Origin: Pseudoneobacillus rhizosphaerae
GTDB lineage: Bacteria > Bacillota > Bacilli > Bacillales > Cytobacillaceae
Length of the DNA: 64,000 bases
Assembly (NCBI RefSeq): GCF_917563885.1
Contig: NZ_CAKJTG010000025.1
Span: 1 to 64,000, forward strand
Reading direction: 5' to 3'
Part shown: in pieces, positions 18,468 through 26,935 of the stretch
Position numbering within the stretch: the stretch's first letter is position 1
Layout: each line of letters opens with the position of its first letter
Position numbers and translations under genes: made by a program
Notes under the pieces: model-generated
Seen by the model: the letters and a program-made list of their open reading frames with translations, nothing else
Told to the model about the DNA's origin: nothing
The model's database searches: none

Positions 18468-18733
18468 TAATTTTCTTCCATCATATTCTTATGTAAATAT
18501 ATCAAATCGATTTTTGATTGACTTGGTATTGGTGCTTCAATAATTCTTTTAGTTGCTAAATAGAATTTTTCATATTTATTTCTCCTAATTCGCGGATGTG
18601 AATTTTCATCATTAATTTCTCTCTTAATTGCCTCTAGTAAAATTTGGTCACTATCTTGCCCTTCTATTTGTAATAAACGATTGTTCCAAATTAACCGGTA
18701 ATCTTGAAGTAACTGATCATATGAATTCTCCAA
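18467..18733 (-). CDS. Hypothetical protein, helical (88 aa)
   Basis: About 88 residues, starting LENSYDQLLQDYRLIWNNRL and largely helical and charged (LLEAIKREINDENSHPRIRRNKYEKFY). TTG at 18733 is 8 nt from AAGGAG; an in-frame GTG at 18742 overlaps that site. No family recognised. Divergent from the next zinc-ribbon-like gene. Confidence 0.7.
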   Translation of the reverse strand: MENSYDQLLQDYRLIWNNRLLQIEGQDSDQILLEAIKREINDENSHPRIRRNKYEKFYLATKRIIEAPIPSQSKIDLIYLHKNMMEEN

Positions 18734-18829
18734 AAGATTCACTCCTTCTATTTTCTAATAATATTTATACATAAAATTCTTCATATCTGCAAAAAATAGG
18801 TAAAAATATTAAATGTGAGGAGAATAATT

Positions 18830-19069
18830 ATGACGGCACCTTATCGATGCCCTAATTGTAAAACAAATCGTAGTCGATTTAATCTTATTAAGCAAGAAGC
18901 CCAATCTGTTAAAATAGACCCCCATACAGGAGATATCATTCAAGAATATTCAAGTACAACTCTTGAACCCTTCCACTTACCATATAATGGTCCATCTATT
19001 AAAGTACAGTGTGCAACTTGTGGTTTAATTGAAGATGAACTTACGTTTGTTAAATTTGGTGAGCGTTAA
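18830..19069 (+). CDS. Small protein with paired CxxC motifs
   Basis: 79 residues starting MTAPYRCPNCKTNRSRFN and carrying a second pair in VQCATCGLIEDE near residue 63. The two CxxC knuckles suggest a zinc ribbon. ATG at 18830 has TGAGGAG 7 nt upstream. Function unknown; could be a nucleic-acid-associated or adaptor protein. Confidence 0.78.
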   Translation: MTAPYRCPNCKTNRSRFNLIKQEAQSVKIDPHTGDIIQEYSSTTLEPFHLPYNGPSIKVQCATCGLIEDELTFVKFGER

Positions 19070-19088
19070 TAAAATTTTTACAACATGA

Positions 19089-19112
19089 AAAAACACCTTT
19101 ATTGGTGTTTTT
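19089..19112 (+). terminator. Terminator
   Basis: AAAAACACC (19089-19097) pairs with GGTGTTTTT (19104-19112), between convergent genes. Confidence 0.85.
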
Positions 19113-19118
19113 CGTGTG

Positions 19119-19940
19119 TTACTTTAGATATTTATTTCCATCAATAAAGTGAATACTATCTATTTTCCATGAACCTATAGAAGAAAAACGGATTAAATGA
19201 ACCTCTCCTCTAAAAGCTTTTCCACCTTCATTTTCTATGAGCCAATCAATTTCTATGGGGACAGATATATATAATTCATCAGTGATATCCTCAGCTGGTA
19301 ACATGAAAATCCGACTAATTCTTACGTTCACCACCTTAGAAAGAATCGGACCCCATTTCATTTTTTGTAGTGAAGCCAAATTTAATATACTTTGGTCCTG
19401 CTGCTTAAATCCTGCAACATATGCATTGACAAGTTCATATGGATCAGCTTTTGCTAAATGATTTTCTAATTTCCCAGCAGCTTTTAGTACCATAAGTTTG
19501 TGTGATAAATCCATTTCATTCGTTTTATGAGTCGTGCTCCCATAAAAATGAATACAGAAATGACCAGGAAAATCATTGGGGAGTGACCCAGCCCCGTGGG
19601 GCATACCATGCATGGAGGCTGCAATCCAATTATCCTTATATTGAACGATAATCGCTCTTCGTTTCCAACTCCATTTTCCACTATAAATTTTTTTCATAAT
19701 GGCCGTATCCGCTTTGGTCAAAGGTTGAACATCAGCATGATTACTCCCAGCACGCCTTTGAACCTTAAAGCTGAGCCCTGTTTCAGTATCCAAAACCGTA
19801 AATTTAGTATACTTTGGGATGAGCTTATTTGCCTGTTCCCAAGGTAACGCTTCAATTGTTAATCCTATTTCTTCTGCACTAGATCGTAAAGGTGAAAGGA
19901 AAAGAATCAAAACCATTAAAATTGAACAAATACATTTCAT
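19119..19940 (-). CDS. Predicted secreted protein
   Basis: 273 residues with a clear signal peptide (MKCICSILMVLILFLSPLRSSA, cut near residue 22). The centre holds GLSFKVQRRAGSNHADVQPL, GKWSWKRRAIIVQY, IAASMHGMPHG and GHFCIHFYGS, a conserved-looking His/Cys-rich domain that I have seen in Firmicutes cell-wall-associated proteins but cannot name. The His and Cys clusters suggest an enzyme. The C-terminal third looks like a separate NTF2-like or binding domain. Monocistronic. Confidence 0.75.
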   Translation of the reverse strand: MKCICSILMVLILFLSPLRSSAEEIGLTIEALPWEQANKLIPKYTKFTVLDTETGLSFKVQRRAGSNHADVQPLTKADTAIMKKIYSGKWSWKRRAIIVQYKDNWIAASMHGMPHGAGSLPNDFPGHFCIHFYGSTTHKTNEMDLSHKLMVLKAAGKLENHLAKADPYELVNAYVAGFKQQDQSILNLASLQKMKWGPILSKVVNVRISRIFMLPAEDITDELYISVPIEIDWLIENEGGKAFRGEVHLIRFSSIGSWKIDSIHFIDGNKYLK

Positions 19941-20002
19941 TTTTTATCACTCAACTTTAGCACTCGATTTTTTCTATTTTCTCCTTTTACTTTTTAATTC
20001 AT

Positions 20003-20917
20003 TCAGGCTTCTAGTTCTTTAAGTGTTTCTTCAACTTCTTTCCAGTCTATTTTTTCCCCAATAAAAACAAGATTTAATGGATAATTCATTTCTTCTTTCA
20101 TGTAAATTGGCATCCCATAAGAATATTGAAATAGATAAGGATAATCACCTTCTCTAAACTTTATGTAACCCTTCATTCGATAAATCGTATCGGGTAAGGC
20201 ACGTAAAAAGTCTTCAAATTTGTCCATATCGACTGATTTCTTAAAGGTATATACATACGTACTTAAGCGCAAATCCGTCGTTACGTTAGCCTTCTTCACT
20301 TCTTGTTTAGGCTTACTATTCAAACCTCTAATTTCCTCAATAGCCACTTTCGAATAGGTAGTTAATAAACAACTTGCATTAGGATTAATCCCTTGAACTT
20401 CGAACGTTAACTTTGATTGGTCGGAATCCGTTAACATATCTGCTTTGTTTATAATGATAAAATCAGCATGCTTGACTTGTTCTAGCAATAATTGTTGTAA
20501 TTGCGGAGATAAGCTATGACGCGCTAACCATCTTTCACCATCAATAATGGTAACCACACCCTTGATGATAAACTGGTCAGCAAGATTTGGTGATAAAACC
20601 GCATCCAAAACTTCTACAGGATGAGCAACACCAGTTGTTTCAATATAAATAACCTCTGGTTTTTCCTTCCAGAGTAGTGATTGTAATTGCGCTTCTAACT
20701 TATCTTGAATCGAACAACAAATACAGCCTCCAAGTAGTTCTTTAAGAGCTACATCCTCCTCCACGATATTTGAATCAATAGATACCTTTCCTAACTCATT
20801 CATCATGACAGCAACTTTTCGATTCTTTTTCTTCTCATCTTCTAATAACCTTTTAAGAAGTGTTGTTTTTCCACTACCTAAAAATCCTGATAATAAATAT
20901 ATTTCTGGTTTTGACAT
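20003..20917 (-). CDS. COG0523 GTP-binding protein (CobW/YjiA family)
   Basis: 304 residues. P-loop LLSGFLGSGKTTLLKRLL at residues 8-25, the metal motif GGCICC near residue 64, IIINKADML for guanine recognition, and a C-terminal CobW_C domain. These GTPases act as metal (zinc, cobalt, nickel) chaperones or insertases. No zinc-responsive operator is obvious upstream, and no metal gene is next to it, so the client is unknown. Confidence 0.92.
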   Translation of the reverse strand: MSKPEIYLLSGFLGSGKTTLLKRLLEDEKKKNRKVAVMMNELGKVSIDSNIVEEDVALKELLGGCICCSIQDKLEAQLQSLLWKEKPEVIYIETTGVAHPVEVLDAVLSPNLADQFIIKGVVTIIDGERWLARHSLSPQLQQLLLEQVKHADFIIINKADMLTDSDQSKLTFEVQGINPNASCLLTTYSKVAIEEIRGLNSKPKQEVKKANVTTDLRLSTYVYTFKKSVDMDKFEDFLRALPDTIYRMKGYIKFREGDYPYLFQYSYGMPIYMKEEMNYPLNLVFIGEKIDWKEVEETLKELEA

Positions 20918-21071
20918 AAAAAAACTCCCTATCTCTATACAACTTTCAAAAAAATTGTAATTATTTCTAACCCTTGAAAAAATTCTACTGGAATAAAGAC
21001 ACTAATACAAATAACAAAACTTTTATTTATGCTTATAATGTATTACTATACCTGAAAGGAATAATTTCATC

Positions 21072-21782
21072 ATGTTTTATGAAAATGTGGTACCATTTGT
21101 CTTACAAAGTTTCCTAAAGAACCCTTCCCATGAGAATTTAAAAGAAGTGTTACTTCATAACAGTGGCGAAACAGACTTTCTAGATTTCAAAATGAAATGG
21201 AGTGATTTTAGTAAGCTCGCAAAACACATTTTGGCAATAGCTAATTCTGGTGGTGGAAGTATTATTGTCGGTGTTTCACAGAATGAAGATGGTGCTGCCT
21301 CTTTAATAGGTGTAAAAGATGAACATTATATCGACAAAGCAGATATAGATAATAAGCTTCAGCATTTACTGCCAAAATACTTAAAATATCGAGTGGAAGA
21401 CTTTTATTTTTCCACTAGTGAAAATGCTGCTTTAAACGGCAAGCTATTTCAGGTTTTACTTATCGAGTATGACCCTAAGTATGTTCCTTATACATCCATT
21501 TCAAATCGGAATGAGTTGAGGTATGGAGCAATTTATATACGTCAAGGTACTAAGTCATTAGAAGCGACAAATGAGAAATTAGTAGAAATGATTGTACGCA
21601 AAGTTCAAACAGGAGTCTCGGATTCAAATGAACTTTCTTTAAAGGAACATTTAAACCAACTGAAAAGTTTATATGAAGCATCAGATGAATTAGCGCATCT
21701 TGATTATCAAGATTTTATTAAGCATTTGATTCTAAACAAAAAAAAGAGAATCCAACAATATTTGGACCTCTCTTCAGATTAA
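21072..21782 (+). CDS. AlbA_2 (Schlafen-like) ATP-binding domain protein
   Basis: 236 residues. ETDFLDFKMKW, HILAIANSGGGSIIVGVS and the later IYIRQGTKSLEATNEKLVEMI make up the AlbA_2 domain (residues about 35-180), found in putative transcription regulators and Schlafen-type proteins. A helical tail of about 55 residues follows. AAAGG precedes the ATG. Single gene. Confidence 0.85.
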   Translation: MFYENVVPFVLQSFLKNPSHENLKEVLLHNSGETDFLDFKMKWSDFSKLAKHILAIANSGGGSIIVGVSQNEDGAASLIGVKDEHYIDKADIDNKLQHLLPKYLKYRVEDFYFSTSENAALNGKLFQVLLIEYDPKYVPYTSISNRNELRYGAIYIRQGTKSLEATNEKLVEMIVRKVQTGVSDSNELSLKEHLNQLKSLYEASDELAHLDYQDFIKHLILNKKKRIQQYLDLSSD

Positions 21783-21787
21783 ATTAA

Positions 21788-22603
21788 CTAGAAATGCTTC
21801 ATCTCTTTTTCAATCGGCTTTATTACTTCTTGTTTTGGATTCATCGGCACTTCTAGTTTCTGTACTTCTTGAACAGGATTTTTCATCATATTAATACCCA
21901 TTGTTAGCAGCTGATTCATCGTTAAATCTGTGTAAAAGTATTCATCTAAATCAGTCACAAATCCAAACAAAGCCAATGAAGCTTCAGGCTTCGATAGTTG
22001 TGAAGTAAAGGTATCAACAATCAGCTGATTTATTTCTTGATCATATTTTTGAGTTTGTTTTAGTGTTTTCATAATTTTAAAAAATTCTTCCGCTTTTACA
22101 TGCTCTTTTTTGGATTGATTAACTAATTTCAAATCCTTTTTCATTTCATCAGATAATTGTAAAGCTATTCCATCAGGGAAAATCCTCGCAAATAATTCAA
22201 TATATCCATTTTTTTCAACGGCAATGACATTATTGATAGGGAAACCAAAATGAGTTTCTAATTCATATTTAATTTGAGAATCCTTCGAAATAGTCTGTAA
22301 GTCCACTTGTTCAGTTGATAATACTTGCTCTATTTGCTCATTGGATAAAGTAGCAACTCCCATAGTCTGTGAACCGTCACTTATCTTGGCAATTACTGCT
22401 TTCCTTACATTTTTATTATCTAGAGTTAGCAAAAGAAAGTGGTGTCCCTCTTTTCCAAATGATGATGAAAGCACTTCATTTTGTGAAGATTCTACTTTTT
22501 CTCCTATTCCATCAGGTACTATATTTTCTGTTTTTACTTTGGAGCTCTCTTTATTACTCATAATGAATCCAGCCACTAAAATCAATAACACCCATTTCTT
22601 CAC
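21788..22603 (-). CDS. Predicted secreted protein of unknown function
   Basis: 271 residues with a short signal sequence (MKKWVLLILVAGFIMS, no lipobox cysteine). The mature part is charged: first a beta-rich region (HHFLLLTLDNKNVRKAVIAKISDG), then helices (EEFFKIMKTLKQTQKYDQEINQLIVDTF). It loosely recalls LytR_cpsA_psr-associated extracellular modules, but I do not assign a family. Its stop lies 5 nt from the stop of the convergent AlbA_2 gene. Confidence 0.7.
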   Translation of the reverse strand: MKKWVLLILVAGFIMSNKESSKVKTENIVPDGIGEKVESSQNEVLSSSFGKEGHHFLLLTLDNKNVRKAVIAKISDGSQTMGVATLSNEQIEQVLSTEQVDLQTISKDSQIKYELETHFGFPINNVIAVEKNGYIELFARIFPDGIALQLSDEMKKDLKLVNQSKKEHVKAEEFFKIMKTLKQTQKYDQEINQLIVDTFTSQLSKPEASLALFGFVTDLDEYFYTDLTMNQLLTMGINMMKNPVQEVQKLEVPMNPKQEVIKPIEKEMKHF

Positions 22604-22696
22604 ATACTATTCCCCCAACGATCATTTATATCATCATTCTGGAAAAGAACGGATAAAAATATACTAGTCTGGGGCAACATTCTTCAACTAATTGAA

Positions 22697-22730
22697 AAAA
22701 GAAAAGAACCATCCTAATGGACAGTTCTTC
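22697..22730 (-). terminator. Terminator of the CtpB-like gene
   Basis: On the minus strand GAAC..TCC and GGA..GTTC pair imperfectly around a short loop and run into a long T/C tract. Confidence 0.6.
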
Positions 22731-22740
22731 CACTTTGTGA

Positions 22741-24297
22741 TTATCTTTTTAATTGCTTTGTAAGTACTTCAATCGCTTTTTGTAATTGAGGGTCATCTTT
22801 TTCTAATTTTTCTCGAATGCTTTCCATCAATTTCAGGGTGGTTTCCCCTGTTAGAATTCCATTAGCCTCTAGTTGATTATTCTTTTGAAATTGAATAACA
22901 GCCTTTTTCATTTGTTCATCGAATAAGCTATCGATTTTACCAGGATGATATTCCAGAGCTTCTAACATTTGCTCAGCTGTGTTGACTTCAGACGAGGACA
23001 TAGACAACTTTAACTCCTTATCAGGGTCAATATAGGTTAGACTTGCATATTTAGGTAGAGACACTTTAAAATCTGGTTCAATGCCCTTTTGATGGATCCA
23101 GTTACCCTTAGGTGTTAACCATTTTGCTGTTGTGTATTTCATATTGGATCCATCTTGCAAGTCTTGTGCAGTCTGAACAGTCCCCTTACCAAAAGACTTT
23201 TCACCAATAAGAGGTACTTGGGCAGATTCTTTCACAGCAGCAGCAAGTATTTCTGATGCACTTGCACTACCTTTATCGATAATAACAACGAGAGGCAAGT
23301 CAGTATTATTACTATTTTTCGATTTATATTCCTTCACACTGCCGTTTCGATCCTCAACTTTAAATAGAATCTTTCCTTCTGGGACAAACAAGCTTGATAT
23401 TCTAACGGCTTCATCAAGTAGACCACCAGGATTTTGACGTAAATCTAAGACAAGCCCCTTCATACCCTCTTTTTTAAGACTATTTAAGTTTTCCACTAAC
23501 TCTTTAGATGTATTTTCTGAAAAACTTGTGATTGAAACCTTTGCAATTCCATCCTCAAGCATTTCCCCATAAACCGTTTGTAATGGGATTGTATCTCGAG
23601 TAATAGGGACTGTAATCGGTTCATCTACACCAGGCCTTTGAATTGTAAGTTCAACTTTTGAACCCTTTTTACCACGTATAAGTAGAACAGCTTCCGTTGT
23701 ACTCATTCCTTGTAAGCTTTTATTATCTACCGTTAAAATGACATCATTTGGCTTTAAACCAGCCTTTTCTGCTGGAGAACCTTTAATTGGCGATACGATT
23801 GAAATATGCCCATCTTTTTCTTGTATTTCTGCACCAATTCCTTCAAATGAAGATGAAATACTATTATGAAAGCCTTCTGCTTCCTCCACATTCATATAAT
23901 CGGAATAAGGATCATCTAATGCTTCTAGCATCCCATTAATAGCCCCATTAACTAAAGCCTCTTCATCTAGATCTTTGTAATAATTTTCTTTCAACGTATC
24001 ATAGGCAGCATATAGTTTACTGAATTCATCTCGCTGTTGGTTGTAGAATTCATCCTCTTTTACATTGACAATATCGGCTGCTTTTTCATCACCAAATGCT
24101 AACACAAACGTCGTTATCCCTGCTGTCAAAAAGATAACAAAGAAAACAAGCATAAAAAAGTAAAAACTTTTCATTTTTACGACACCAGCACTCCTGACTG
24201 GTGCTTCAGGTTCTTGGTGATGCTGCTCTTCTTGCTCTTGATCTTGATTAGTTAATTTCCCATCGTCCAAACTCTTCACCACTTTCACAATAACCAA
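22741..24297 (-). CDS. S41 family carboxyl-terminal processing peptidase (CtpA/CtpB-like)
   Basis: 518 residues. A cytoplasmic acidic tail, one membrane helix (SFYFFMLVFFVIFLTAGITTF, about 44-64), a PDZ domain (about 140-220; GLKPNDVILTVDNKSL), the S41 core with Ser in GSASASEILAAA and Lys in SFGKGTVQ, and a C-terminal peptidoglycan-binding domain (IDSLFDEQMKKAVIQFQKNN, about 440-500). CtpB of B. subtilis cleaves SpoIVFA during sporulation; this could be the same or its paralogue CtpA. The first dozen residues are uncertain because several GTG/TTG codons precede the acidic region. Confidence 0.92.
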   Translation of the reverse strand: MVIVKVVKSLDDGKLTNQDQEQEEQHHQEPEAPVRSAGVVKMKSFYFFMLVFFVIFLTAGITTFVLAFGDEKAADIVNVKEDEFYNQQRDEFSKLYAAYDTLKENYYKDLDEEALVNGAINGMLEALDDPYSDYMNVEEAEGFHNSISSSFEGIGAEIQEKDGHISIVSPIKGSPAEKAGLKPNDVILTVDNKSLQGMSTTEAVLLIRGKKGSKVELTIQRPGVDEPITVPITRDTIPLQTVYGEMLEDGIAKVSITSFSENTSKELVENLNSLKKEGMKGLVLDLRQNPGGLLDEAVRISSLFVPEGKILFKVEDRNGSVKEYKSKNSNNTDLPLVVIIDKGSASASEILAAAVKESAQVPLIGEKSFGKGTVQTAQDLQDGSNMKYTTAKWLTPKGNWIHQKGIEPDFKVSLPKYASLTYIDPDKELKLSMSSSEVNTAEQMLEALEYHPGKIDSLFDEQMKKAVIQFQKNNQLEANGILTGETTLKLMESIREKLEKDDPQLQKAIEVLTKQLKR

Positions 24298-24387
24298 ACT
24301 ATAGTATAAATTCCCTTATGAACTAGAATACCATTTTACCCCTAAATGAACAAAGAAAAAATCAAACAAAAAATATCTTTAGCGCTG

Positions 24388-24420
24388 TAAAGGAGTGAGG
24401 GACAGTCCCCCACCCCTTTA
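24388..24420 (-). terminator. Imperfect palindrome with GGGACAGTCCC core (terminator / dispersed repeat)
   Basis: Stem 24388-24403 with 24405-24420 around a central A. Two A-C mismatches on the plus strand become G-U pairs in minus-strand RNA, which suggests it functions as RNA downstream of the vanY-type gene. The core is shared with 15281-15329. Confidence 0.7.
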
Positions 24421-24435
24421 CTGCGTTAAAGGGAA

Positions 24436-25284
24436 TTAGACTTTTTTAACGATTTGAAAGTATTCTTCTAGTGTCCATTTATTTTCATGGATGATTGTTG
24501 CTGCATTAATACCAATATAGCGGAAGTGCCATGCTTCGTATTGGTACCCTGTGATCGATTCTTTTCCTTTAGGATATCTTAAGATGAATCCAAATCGATG
24601 CGCGTTTTCTGTTAGCCATTTTCCTTCTTTGGAGTTACCAAACTCAGCTGTAAGTAGCATGTTTTCCGCTCGAGAAGATATATCCATAGCTAACCCCGTT
24701 TGGTGTTCACTTTGTCCTGGTACTGCTACCGCCTCTACTGCTTTATCTAATCCTACTTTATCGACCTCTGCATGAAATAGTGATTCTTGATAGTCATAAG
24801 AACGATAGCCAGAGACAGCAAAAAGCTCTATTCCGTTTCTAACTGCTTCTTTGAACATTTTTTCTAACGCAACTGCCGCTTCTTTCCTCATTAAACTCTT
24901 ATCTATTTTTTGGTTTCCAAAAGAAAAGTTGACTTTCGGTCGAACTAAATCACTCGGTAAAAAAGTCTCGGGTAATCCAAATTGTTTATTGACTAATGCC
25001 ATCGTATTATCTGGATTAAGAATAATCTTTTGACCGTTAACCTCTTTTATTTGATTAAAAAAGATATCATTTAGAGTAATCTCCTGTTTACTTTGACTAT
25101 TCAAGTCATCATTTTTTTGTTCTATTGGATTTTCTTCGATAGGTTCCTCCACAGCTTGTCCGTTCTTATCATTTTGAACAATATTTTTGAGAAATGGCAC
25201 TTTATCGAATATTGTTTCTGAACGCGCACATGCTGTAGTGAGGAATAAAGTACTCATGACTCCCAAAAGTATTAATTTTTTCAT
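24436..25284 (-). CDS. M15B D-alanyl-D-alanine carboxypeptidase, lipoprotein (VanY/LdcB-like)
   Basis: 282 residues. Lipoprotein signal MKKLILLGVMSTLFLTTAC with lipobox LTTAC, then an acidic linker, then the VanY domain (about 120-280): SGYRSYDYQESLF, GQSEHQTGLAMDIS with the zinc His and Asp, and EAWHFRYIG with the final zinc His. It trims D-Ala or L-Ala from peptidoglycan stem peptides at the outer membrane face. ATG at 25284 has AGGTGG 8 nt upstream; the GTG at 25296 overlaps it. Confidence 0.92.
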   Translation of the reverse strand: MKKLILLGVMSTLFLTTACARSETIFDKVPFLKNIVQNDKNGQAVEEPIEENPIEQKNDDLNSQSKQEITLNDIFFNQIKEVNGQKIILNPDNTMALVNKQFGLPETFLPSDLVRPKVNFSFGNQKIDKSLMRKEAAVALEKMFKEAVRNGIELFAVSGYRSYDYQESLFHAEVDKVGLDKAVEAVAVPGQSEHQTGLAMDISSRAENMLLTAEFGNSKEGKWLTENAHRFGFILRYPKGKESITGYQYEAWHFRYIGINAATIIHENKWTLEEYFQIVKKV

Positions 25285-25416
25285 TTTTAAATCCACCTAT
25301 CTTAATTAACTTTAATCTCTATTTAAAGCTATTTTCGTACAATATATCTTTTTTTACATTAAACGTCAAAAATTTCATTAAAACAATTTCAATTTTAGTG
25401 AAAAAGATGTAAAAGA

Positions 25417-25441
25417 GCATAAGCTTTTTAGTAGCTTATGC
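25417..25441 (-). terminator. Terminator of deoD
   Basis: GCATAAGCT (25417-25425) pairs with AGCTTATGC (25433-25441); the minus strand continues with CTTTT. Confidence 0.8.
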
Positions 25442-25459
25442 CCACTTTTTTGTTAAATA

Positions 25460-26161
25460 TTATTTAATCGCTGCTTCAAGAGCAACCTCAATCATGCTAT
25501 TAAAGGTTACTTGACGTTCTTCTGAAGTCGTCTCTTCACCTGTAAGAATATGGTCACTTACAGTTAAAACAGATAATGCTTTTCTACCAAATTTTGCAGC
25601 TAGAGTATATAACGCTGTTGTTTCCATTTCTATTGCAAGAATCCCATATTGTGCCCATTTTTCATGCTCAGCATTATCATTATAAAATTGATCTGCGGTA
25701 AATACATTCCCAACTTTTAAGTTTAACCCTTTTTCTAAACCTGCATCATATGCATTTTTTAATAACTCAAAATCAGCAGTAGGTGCAAAATCAACTCCAC
25801 CGAATGTTAATCTGTTCATTTGGGAGTCTGTAGATGAAGTCATGGCTAAAATGACATCTCTTACTTTCACATCCTTTTGAATAGCACCACAAGTTCCTAC
25901 ACGGATTAACTGTTGAACATTATAGCTTTGCATTAACTCATTAATATAAATTGAAATAGAAGGAACGCCCATTCCAGTTCCTTGTACTGAAATTCTTTTA
26001 CCTTTATATGTACCTGTATATCCGAACATGTTTCGGACTTCATTATAAAGTGTTGCCCCTTCTAGAAATGTTTCTGCGATATATTTCGCACGAAGTGGGT
26101 CACCAGGTAATAATACCGTTTCTGCTATTTCATTTTCTTTTGCTCCAATATGAATACTCAT
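25460..26161 (-). CDS. deoD: Purine nucleoside phosphorylase, DeoD type
   Basis: 233 residues, the usual size of the hexameric purine nucleoside phosphorylase. It starts [30 protein letters not shown] (read in parts), with the phosphate-binding [15 protein letters not shown], and the nucleoside site [13 protein letters not shown] and LTVSDHI. ATG at 26161 follows GAGGAAG by 6 nt; a longer frame to 26224 runs through that site. Cleaves purine (deoxy)nucleosides with phosphate in salvage. Not linked to the other deo genes here. Confidence 0.95.
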   Translation of the reverse strand: MSIHIGAKENEIAETVLLPGDPLRAKYIAETFLEGATLYNEVRNMFGYTGTYKGKRISVQGTGMGVPSISIYINELMQSYNVQQLIRVGTCGAIQKDVKVRDVILAMTSSTDSQMNRLTFGGVDFAPTADFELLKNAYDAGLEKGLNLKVGNVFTADQFYNDNAEHEKWAQYGILAIEMETTALYTLAAKFGRKALSVLTVSDHILTGEETTSEERQVTFNSMIEVALEAAIK

Positions 26162-26308
26162 TTTTCTTCCTCCATTCGCCAAACAATTAGTTGTCAGACT
26201 TCCTACTTTAATAATATACCACAATCCATTAACCCAAAAAACAATCTCAGCATTTTTTTGTTCCTTATGGAAATGCTAACTATAGATTATCCAAAGGAGG
26301 GGTTCTAC

Positions 26309-26434
26309 ATGCCTAAACAGAAAATGAGTAAAAAACTTCAACAAGCTGTTCAACATGCAAATGAAACTAATCCAACTTCCCGCTCGGGAGGAAACCTACC
26401 AATGAATCGAGATAAAATGAAAAATCCTAAATAA
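26309..26434 (+). CDS. Small basic hydrophilic protein, 41 aa
   Basis: 41 residues: MPKQKMSKKLQQAVQHANET, then a Ser/Gly/Asn/Lys-rich end (NPTSRSGGNLP...KNPK). ATG follows AAAGGAGGGG, one of the strongest ribosome-binding sites in the window. The composition is like minor small acid-soluble spore proteins, but I cannot name it. Its stop codon overlaps the next RBS (TAAGGAGG). Confidence 0.7.
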   Translation: MPKQKMSKKLQQAVQHANETNPTSRSGGNLPMNRDKMKNPK

Positions 26435-26449
26435 GGAGGAATAAAAAAA

Positions 26450-26575
26450 ATGGGTAAAAAACATCGTGCTCGCGTTAACGGACAAAAAAAGAATAACCAT
26501 ATTCCTGCTGAAGCGATTGTAGCAGAACATGAGGCACATGCAAAAGAACATAATGCAACTGGTAGAAAACGTTAA
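26450..26575 (+). CDS. Small basic hydrophilic protein, 41 aa
   Basis: 41 residues: MGKKHRARVNGQKKNNHIPA followed by an Ala/Glu/His helix and GRKR. AAGGAGGA precedes the ATG by 8 nt. Co-transcribed with the similar-sized gene 15 nt upstream and closed by a terminator. Possible minor spore protein; family not recognised. Confidence 0.7.
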   Translation: MGKKHRARVNGQKKNNHIPAEAIVAEHEAHAKEHNATGRKR

Positions 26576-26616
26576 AAAAAACACCCCGAAGTGGCTACCG
26601 CTTCGAGGTGTTTTTT
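26576..26616. terminator. Bidirectional terminator
   Basis: A 16-bp stem with one mismatch (AAACACC..GAAG with CTTCG..GGTGTTT) with A and T runs on both sides, between convergent genes. Confidence 0.9.
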
Positions 26617-26623
26617 TATTTGA

Positions 26624-26935
26624 TTATCGTACTTGAATTCGATTGATTTTCTTCCATCCACCTGTTTGTAACTGGTAATAATGCTTTCCAAACCAGCCTT
26701 CATCTATCATAATAATATCACCAGTTCGTATATAAGTTCCCTCATAATCAGCTGGGATTCGATCAGCCACATTAAACAATCTGAAGGTACGATCAAGGAC
26801 ATCATGATGACTATTGCCTATTAACGATGTTCTATACACCGCCTTATACCCCTTTTGTTGTAAAAATTGAGGTGCCTGAAAAATCGTTACGTCATAAGAA
26901 TGATTCAATAATTTTAGTTTTGCTTTTAACAACAA
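26624..26935 (-). CDS. YodL-domain small protein
   Basis: About 103 residues. SYDVTIFQAPQFLQQKGYKAVYR, then LDRTFRLFNVADRIPADYEG, then YIRTGDIIMIDEG and YYQL..GGW. This order matches my memory of the YodL-like domain of Bacillus, whose function is unknown. The start is one of two adjacent TTG codons behind AGGGGTGG. Confidence 0.75.
   Translation of the reverse strand: MLLKAKLKLLNHSYDVTIFQAPQFLQQKGYKAVYRTSLIGNSHHDVLDRTFRLFNVADRIPADYEGTYIRTGDIIMIDEGWFGKHYYQLQTGGWKKINRIQVR

Noticed and set aside
22741-26161. Sporulation gene cluster
   Set aside because: CtpB-like, VanY-like and deoD genes each have separate terminators and no common control signal is visible.
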